From contig CM055099.1 in assembly GCA_029204225.1 (NCBI GenBank), positions 40,360,518-40,424,517 on the forward strand: 64,000 nt of DNA, given 5' to 3'. Origin of the DNA: Diphasiastrum complanatum (taxonomy: Eukaryota; Streptophyta; Lycopodiopsida; Lycopodiales; Lycopodiaceae). Positions 57,540 through 64,000 of the stretch are shown here, piece after piece. A model generated the notes under the pieces. It was given only the letters and a program-made list of their open reading frames with translations, was not told where the DNA came from and did not search any database. How positions within the stretch are numbered: the stretch's first letter is position 1; each line of letters opens with the position of its first letter. Made by a program: the position numbers and the translations under genes.

Positions 57540-59304
57540 AGGTGACAAACGCAAGGAGAAGGATGTACCGTGGGATACATTTTCACCAGGAAGCCGATCA
57601 CCTGACAGGAAACTCCCTAAGTGGTTTGAGAGATTGTTGGAGAGCCGCGACATAGATGACTTTCTAGGATCATCTAACCAGGAAGAGCTACGAAGATCAA
57701 CAAGAGAGAAGACTCAACCTGAAAGGTATGAAGCAAATTATGCTCTCTTATCTAGCATTATTCAAAGCAAAGAACCTTCGACTTATGGTAAAACGAAGGA
57801 TGATGACATTTGGGTCAAGGCCATGGGAGAGGAGATGGAGTCAATTGCTAAGCATAGCACATGGGACTTAGTAGAACCACCAGTTGGCAAGAAATCCATT
57901 GGTTGCAAATGGGTATACAGGACTAAGTATCATGCAGATGGAAGTATAGCAAAGCACAAGGCAAGATTGGTGATCAAAGGGTACGCACAAAATGAAGGCA
58001 TCGACTATGAAGAGACCTTTGCGCCAGTTTGTAAGTGGAATACTCTACGTCTACTTGTTGCTTTGGCTTCACATTTTGGTTGGCCTTTGCATCAGATGGA
58101 TGTGAAATCTACTTTTCTAAATGGTGAGTTAGAAGAAGAAGTGTTCATGGATCAACCTAAAGGCTTTGTAGCGAAGGGACAGGAAAATAAAGTATGTCGC
58201 TTGAAGAAAGCGCTTTATGGTCTTAAACAAGCACCACGTGTGTGCTATAGCAGGATTGATGCCTACTTTTGTTCAAAGGGGATGGTGAGAACACATTCTG
58301 ATCCAAATCTATATGTCTGATGCTTTGATGGTATGGTTGTTTTGATTGCTCTTTATGTTGATGACTTGATGATTACGGAAAATAATCAAGAGATGATAGA
58401 CATGATCAAGAAAGACCTCATGGAACAATTCGAGATGACAGATCTTAGCCTGATGCATTACTGCCTTGGAGTAGAAGTGTCGCAAAAAGGACATGAAGTG
58501 AGTTTAACATAGGTGAAGTATGTCAAAGAGTTGCTGCACAGGTTTAGGTTGCAGGATTGCAAACCAGTAAACACTCCTATTGAACCAGGTAAAAAGCTTT
58601 CTAAGCTTGACGAGTCAAAATCATTTGATGCTACGTTGTATAGATAGTTAGTAGAGAGCTTGATTTACCTTACCACGACTAGACCAGATATATGCTATGT
58701 TGTTGGCATTGTAAGTCAGTTTATGGCGGCATCTACGGAAACGCATTGGAAGGTAGCTAAACGCATTTTGCGTTATGTGAAAGGCACATCAGAGTATGGC
58801 TTGATTTACAGGAAGCATGATGGTTCACCTAAGTTGTGTGGCTATGTGGATGCGGATTGGGGAGGTGACTATGATGATCGTAGATCCGCCACACGGTATG
58901 TATTTCAGTTTTGTGGTAGTTGCTTTTCCTGGTCTAGTAAGAAGCAAAGTACAATTGCTCTTTCCACCACATAAGCAGAGTATAAGACAATGTGTAGTGC
59001 AGCACAGGAAGCTATATGGTTGAGACAAATCTTGGAAGAAATTGGCATGATGCAGAAAAATCCCACGACTTTACATAGCGACAGTCAGAGTGGCATTCAG
59101 CTAGCAAAGAGTCCAGTGTTCCATGTGAGAACTAAACACATTGAGATTCAGTATCACTTTATACGTGAGAGGCTGCTGAGTCGTGAAATTCATGTTGTTC
59201 ATTGTAGCACAGAAGAACAACTAGCTGATATTTTCACTAAGCCACTTACTGGAGAAAAGTTTGATAAGTTTAGATCAAAGCTTTCAGTACTTAAAGTTTG
59301 TTGA
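57540..59304 (+). pseudogene. copia reverse transcriptase and RNase H, family D
   Basis: The linker ELRRSTREKTQPERY precedes RT blocks DDIWVKAMGEEMESIAKHST, GCKWVYRTKYHADGS, HQMDVKSTFLNGELEEEVF, YGLKQAPRVCY, then a TGA at 58318 and LYVDDLMIT. RNase H has GYVDADWGGDYDDRRSATR, KKQSTIALSTT, a TAA at 58972, then AEYK and HVRTKHIEIQYHFIRE. Premature stops at 58318, 58510, 58645 and 58972. Confidence 0.93.
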
Positions 59305-59358
59305 CTTTAAAGCTATGTATATGACTGTATAAAAAGTAGACTCTACTTTAAGGGAGAG

Positions 59359-59612
59359 AGTTAGAACTAAAGTAGAATCACTGTGTTACTGTACTATGGG
59401 TCCTATCAGTGGATAAGAATCAGTTGGCCTCGTCACGAGGCAAGTCGACGGCAACCTGGGTCATGCATGGGTTGCCTGAGTGAACAACTATATGTACAGT
59501 GTAATCTCATTTTGAGAAATACAGTTGCTATGTGAGCTTGCTGTGGAGAGTGTTTTCTGTCTGTGTTACTGTGTAGCATGATTTGTGTTCCTGTGCAAAG
59601 CAAATTCTGAGT
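59359..59612 (+). repeat. 3' LTR of copia family D
   Basis: 254 bp, direct repeat of 54744-55017. Confidence 0.93.
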
Positions 59613-60425
59613 AGAGTGTTTGGTTGCAGGGCATACATGCATGTGCCTCAGGAAAAGAGGTCCAAGCTTGATGAAAAATATGCAATTAATCCACCTGGCT
59701 ACAGGTTGTATGATCCTAAAACCAATAAGGTGCAAGTAAGCAGAGATGTCAAGTTTGATGAGGAGACATTCCAAGAAGATACAAACTAGACTAGTTATCA
59801 ATTCTTTGATCTGATTCCTTACGTCTTTGACTGGACTGAAGAGAGAGAGCAGACTTCTATAGAGTCATGTGATCAAGAAGATCAACAAGCGATTGAGCGA
59901 CAGGAGTCGCAGTCCTCACAACAACCAATACAATCTGAACAGCCGAAGAATCTAATTGAGCCAAGACGTTCTATCAGAATCTGACAGAAGGCTATTGAAA
60001 AAGCTGTAGCAAACAGCTGCGATGAGAATCGATGTCTGATGACAACAGAACCCGAAACTTACTCAGAAGCAATTGCAACTCAAGAATCAGAAAATTGGAG
60101 GAAGGCAATGCAGGAGGAAATCGACTCAATGCATAAAAATGAAGCGTGGACACTGGAACAACCACCAGAAGGAAGAATAAATGTGGACTGCAAATGCTAC
60201 AAACTAAAGTTAAAATCGGATGGGAGTGCTGAGCGATACAAGGCCAGATTGGTAGCCAAGGGTATTCTCAGAAATATGGAGTAGACTACCAAGAGACATT
60301 CTCCTCTATGGTAAAACAGTCTACTATTTGCCTCCTATCTGCTTTAGTTGTTTCACATTCCTTATTTGTCCATCATATTGATATCAAGAATCTCGATGAA
60401 GTTTTTTGGAATAAAGAAACGACGT
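59613..60425 (+). pseudogene. Host copia family C: integrase tail and start of RT
   Basis: Continues the reading frame broken at 54743: RVFGCRAYMHVPQEKRSKLD and YRLYDPKTNKVQVSRDVKF, then an acidic/glutamine-rich linker, then RT start EAIATQESENWRKAMQEEID, AERYKARLVAKG and VHHIDIKN. Ends near 60425 without palm motif. Confidence 0.9.
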
Positions 60426-62590
60426 AAGACCAATTTTTATACGAATCAAACTAAAGCACTGTGAAATGAAACTTGGTCATAAAAAGTAACAGCAAGGACT
60501 CCAATAACACGATCTTAGACAACATGGATATGCGTAAGAGTCGTGGTTTCTACTAAAGGACTAGAATGGTGTCCTAATAGCTAGTATAAACATTGGCAAT
60601 CTCTTACTAAGTATTAATCACGTCTTTCTTACACAACGTCCTTATACCTTGGATGTCATGTCATTCAGATATAACATTCATGGTAACACTTAACCCTTTG
60701 ATTTTAGAAAGTTTGTACAAGATTCAAATCATGATGAGAAGTGCATCTTTCAACTAAATGATCTTAGTTTTCACCATCAATTTCTCATAAAAATGAAAGA
60801 AGACAACAAGACAATGAATGCTTTGAAGGTCTCATCAAACGCAAGAGGACCTTGTGAATATGTGGCACAGAAGTGTACAAGACATGAAAGCTGGTACCAT
60901 GGCTGCCACTCTTGTTGATGATGATCCACTTGGTCATTCGTTCTAGTTGTGCAAAATAACTCAACATCCTAATCAATTTAATGGACAATATAGTCCAAAA
61001 ATGGTGGCCAATGTATCTGGAAAAAGAAAACGAAAGGGAGCCAAAAACCCACCGCACACAAGTGTACTTGTTCTTGATGATGTTGATATTCTTGTGTTTG
61101 ATTTTCAACTAAATACATTAGGTCACATTAGTAGATCATCCTATTAAATGTGGCCATGGATTTTTTTGTTCAAAGTGATATGACCAACCACTCATAGATA
61201 GGTCTCTCTCTTAATTAGAATGACGAGTCTTACAAATATATATCAAGTATTTTTCTTGCTTCAATTAATTGTAAAATATGTCTTTCAACTCCCAATTCAT
61301 CTTTGTAGGACAGTCTATATGCCCTACTCTGACATGGCATCTTTCGTTGGGTATCATTTGCATGCTCCATGATACTTGTACATCCTAAATTCCCCTTACT
61401 ATTCTTGCACTTTTAGTTGCAATTCTATGAATTTTATTTAATTGTGGCATAGCAGAGGAATTATTGATGAAGTTGGTTTTCATAATATGCAAAGGAGTGA
61501 ACATTATTATGAAGCTTAATGTGTGGTTGCTAGAATCTTCGAAAAGTTACAATTTGAAAGAATTTTTGGATGCCACTCAAAAGAGCCAATGTCTTAAGAG
61601 GTTCCTTCAAGTAGGGCTCCATTTGTCATTCTTGCAACGAGAATGTATTTTTTTATTCCATTAACCATGAGTGGCCATACATATTTTACGAGACCGCGAG
61701 AGGAAAAATCAAGCTTGCATATAATACTGAGAGTTCCCAAACTCCACTGTGCCACTTCTAATCCTGATTCAAATTATGGCAACCTCAATATCCAGCAGTC
61801 ACTAATTATAGAGTATATGGATATATTTAGACTCCTGGGCATGGTGGTGAGTCGGAGGTGACTAACGACATTGGGATGCAAATTCCTGACAACGATCTAA
61901 AATATTGATTACTACATATATATGGCCAATATGCCCTGGCTTGCTTTGCAAGGATTACATAGCAATATTCATTTTAAACATTGACCTGCTTGTGTTGTGG
62001 TTTTAAATAAAATGACATAAGTAAATGTACTTTTTGTTCTCCCTTTTGTGAGTAAGACAGGTGGCATTTAAAAGTAAATGGCTATTTTTCTAAGTTTTTT
62101 CCTACCTATTGCTTTTTTTTTTTTTGTGTTTCTGAAATATTGATATAGATTTTAGTTGGCCGATGCTTCAATATGAGGAGATTTACACGTGGGTTTATAT
62201 TTTTTTTTGATACAGAGTTACGCCACTAGTGGGTTATACACAATATATACAGCCTGGCCACGCCATTTGGGCAATGCCAAGAATGAGAAAAGTTCCTTAC
62301 AATGTCACTACGCAGCGACAGGGATTCGGGCCTTTTATTCTGGGCTTAGGGTTCACGTGAGTTCCTATTCCGAGGGGCGTGCATGGCACCGTCTCTGGTG
62401 ATCATGACGAACGTGGTGGGGTGGGCTTTCTGAGAGATTTAGTTTCTTCGTGTTTTGACGACCAATTGTTTATTCTGTTGTTCTTGTGAAGGAGTCGGGG
62501 GTGAAGCTCTGGTGGATCAGCGCTAGTTCAAATCAGTGAACGTGAATGAGTCTGGGTGAAGGTGTGGTGGTCCGGACTTCGCTATCTGCA
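60426..62590. other. 2.2-kb stretch without recognisable gene
   Basis: AT-rich, T runs at 62111-62124. Short frames only (60947-61147, 61464-61861). Nothing supported. Confidence 0.5.
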
Positions 62591-62592
62591 AA

Positions 62593-62865
62593 TTAGCGCC
62601 AGCAAAGCTGTGTTTCAGCGCCAGTAAAGCTGTGTGTTTCTTTTGGTGCAGCAGACTGGGTGAACGTGTACACGGCATTAATCAGATCGGGTCGTTGATA
62701 CTGTCTTCGAGCTGTACGTTTTCTTGTACCTTCTTCTTCTGTTGGAGACGTTGCTTCCGTCTTTGTTTGCAATTCTTTAGTCTTGCAAAAATCAGGCCCT
62801 TCTGAAACCATAGCCAAACCGAGTCTATGCACATCTCCTTCTCGATTAGAGCTGTCCATTATGCT
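62593..62865 (-). CDS. Candidate host exon, unknown product
   Basis: Minus-strand frame from ATG at 62859, less AT-rich than its surroundings: MDSSNREGDVHRLGLAM and a Thr/Glu-rich part (TEATSPTEEEG), with a good donor (AAG|GTACAAG) near 62725. The rest of the frame to 62593 may be intron. Function unknown. It might belong to the same gene as the exon at 63.3-63.6 kb. Confidence 0.3.
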   Translation of the reverse strand, partial: SIMDSSNREGDVHRLGLAMVSEGPDFCKTKELQTKTEATSPTEEEGTRKRTARRQYQRPDLINAVYTFTQSAAPKETHSFTGAETQLCWR

Positions 62866-63339
62866 AATTGGTTAAGGATTCTTCAGACATTCAATTCCGC
62901 CTGGAGGTTTCCTTTCCCAGCTGCAACGTCGCCTGCATGCTTTTCCGTTTCTCAAGTGCGACGATCGCATGAACTTTTTTGTGATTTAAAACACAAAAAG
63001 TTGTAAGTTCTATCATGAAAAGCAAGGAAATTCTTGTCTGCATATCAGTTTCGAGAGGTGGAAAATAATCCCGATGCTAACGGTGGTGGAGGGATAATTC
63101 AAATACTATATAGGCGTTAACGGTTATATGCTTCTAAATATACATGATTCGCAATTGTTCTTCAGATGTGCAACTATGTTCTTGTTACTGCTTTATAATT
63201 CTTGGGCCTTTTTCGTAAATTCGAACTACATTTACATTGATTGATCCTGACAATTGTATGACTAACAGAAATAGTCACATAGCAAATGTTCAGATTACAA
63301 TCGCAAACAATAATTAGAACGCTAGCAAACCTTTCAAGG

Positions 63340-63612
63340 ATTACCTGCGGTGGTGTCTACAGGAATATTAAGGTTGGCAGCAGACGCCTCCTCTAACTCC
63401 GATTCTGCCCAAGTTGGACATTCTGAACCCAATGGAAACACATCCAAGCTTCTACCTTCATTTTCATGTGGTTCCTCAATGTACTGGGGGACTTCGTCCG
63501 GAAAGTCCAGCAATACCTGCAGCGGATCCTCTGAGATCACCTCCTGCTCGTGAGATGGGTAGCTTGGTGGGAAAGGAGCAACTGGCAGATTAACTGACGA
63601 TGATTCACCCAA
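63340..63612 (-). CDS. Candidate host exon, unknown acidic protein
   Basis: Minus-strand open stretch with balanced base composition: SSVNLPVAPFPPSYPSHEQE, DPLQVLLDFPDEVPQYIEEP, CPTWAESELEEASAAN, ending ACCGCAG|GTAATCC, a good donor near 63344. Short hydrophobic-acidic motifs of this kind occur in plant transcription factors, but no domain is visible and I do not name a family. Confidence 0.35.
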
Positions 63613-63837
63613 CTGTCACTGCCATTTGAAAGATGAGAACTGGATGAACCACTGTACACGGAATCTGAAGTAGGGAGTGTAGGATACACACCGGATTGCC
63701 TATTAAAAATGGGCTCTAAACTCCTAGACTCCGCTAGTCATGAGGAGGATGTCAATACCACATGACATATGCTCCTCTTTCTCACATGGGCTCAACCATG
63801 TTTTTTGAGTTTTTTTTTTGAATCACAACTTGAAAAG

Positions 63838-63930
63838 GTCTCTCCTCCTCAATCCTTGGCACACTTGAACCTTGAGAAGGACTCTCCTCAATCATTGGCA
63901 CACTTGAACCTTGAGATGACTCTTAAGATC
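63838..63930. repeat. Tandem duplication of ~45 bp
   Basis: ctcctcaatccttggcacac and cttgaaccttgaga recur as ctcctcaatcattggcacac and cttgaaccttgaga directly behind. Confidence 0.85.
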
Positions 63931-64000
63931 CTTTTCATAATGCTCCTTCTTGATGGAAATCCGAGACCTCCATGTCTCATAATGATCACAACAACTATGA

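Larger units (their letters stand above)
54744..59612 (+). mobile_element. Ty1/copia element lacking integrase, family D, nested in family C
   Basis: LTRs 54744-55017 (274 bp) and 59359-59612 (254 bp), ends AGTTAGAA...TTCTRAGT, target duplication AGAG (54740-54743 and 59613-59616). Primer site touches the 5' LTR, and purine tract AAGGGAGAG touches the 3' LTR. The interior has gag, protease, RT and RNase H, but integrase is missing, so it cannot insert by itself now. Several stops and shifts. Confidence 0.95.

Overview
This is a nuclear segment of a photosynthetic land plant with a transposon-rich, AT-rich genome. The evidence is plant-type Ty1/copia and Ty3/gypsy elements with initiator-Met tRNA primer sites, a plant-specific DUF8039-type domain, and the last exon of the chlorophyll-biosynthesis cyclase CRD1/CHL27. 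The sequence does not let me name the species or clade. No tRNA, rRNA or CRISPR was seen.

Layout. 1-3.3 kb: decayed copia body (family A). 3.3-5.6 kb: decayed multi-exon gene of unknown, perhaps transposase-like, type, ending in a MITE (5.62-5.99). 6.2-18.8 kb: the most unusual locus. It holds an acidic minus-strand gene, a 1.5-kb divergent promoter with two tandem ~630-bp repeats, ten CACGTG boxes and 17 copies of a ~17-20-bp motif, and then a plus-strand gene that fuses a histone-H3-like domain to a Ulp1/C48-like cysteine protease. That gene is split by a young, complete copia element (10,988-17,418; LTRs nearly identical, TSD TTGCA). A convergent minus-strand gene (17.9-18.8 kb, possibly resuming at 29.04 kb) follows and is itself split by a 10-kb noncoding LTR element. 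That element carries a nested, RT-less gypsy element (20,408-25,162).

29.4-35.3 kb: second family-A copia copy, then a gypsy RT fragment broken by a piece of copia protease, then a ~1.4-kb LTR. 37.2-38.5 kb: minus-strand intron-containing gene with beta-class DNA-methyltransferase-like motif order. 38.5-42.0 kb: copia chimera whose integrase and RT come from different families. 42.0-43.0 kb: DUF8039-like fragment of CACTA type. 44.3 kb: CRD1 exon. 44.9-51.7 kb: copia and gypsy debris, including a second LTR copy that carries a MITE whose empty site is preserved at 35.0 kb. 52.6-54.4 kb: decayed SWIM zinc-finger gene. 54.7-60.4 kb: an integrase-less copia element nested in the integrase gene of another copia. 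60.4-64 kb: mostly featureless, with two candidate host exons on the minus strand.

Almost every gene is broken by stops, frameshifts or insertions. The only long intact ORF is the 1,317-aa copia polyprotein. The H3-Ulp1 fusion with its motif-dense divergent promoter is the best candidate for an undescribed system. It is a decayed copy here, so intact relatives would have to be found elsewhere in the genome.
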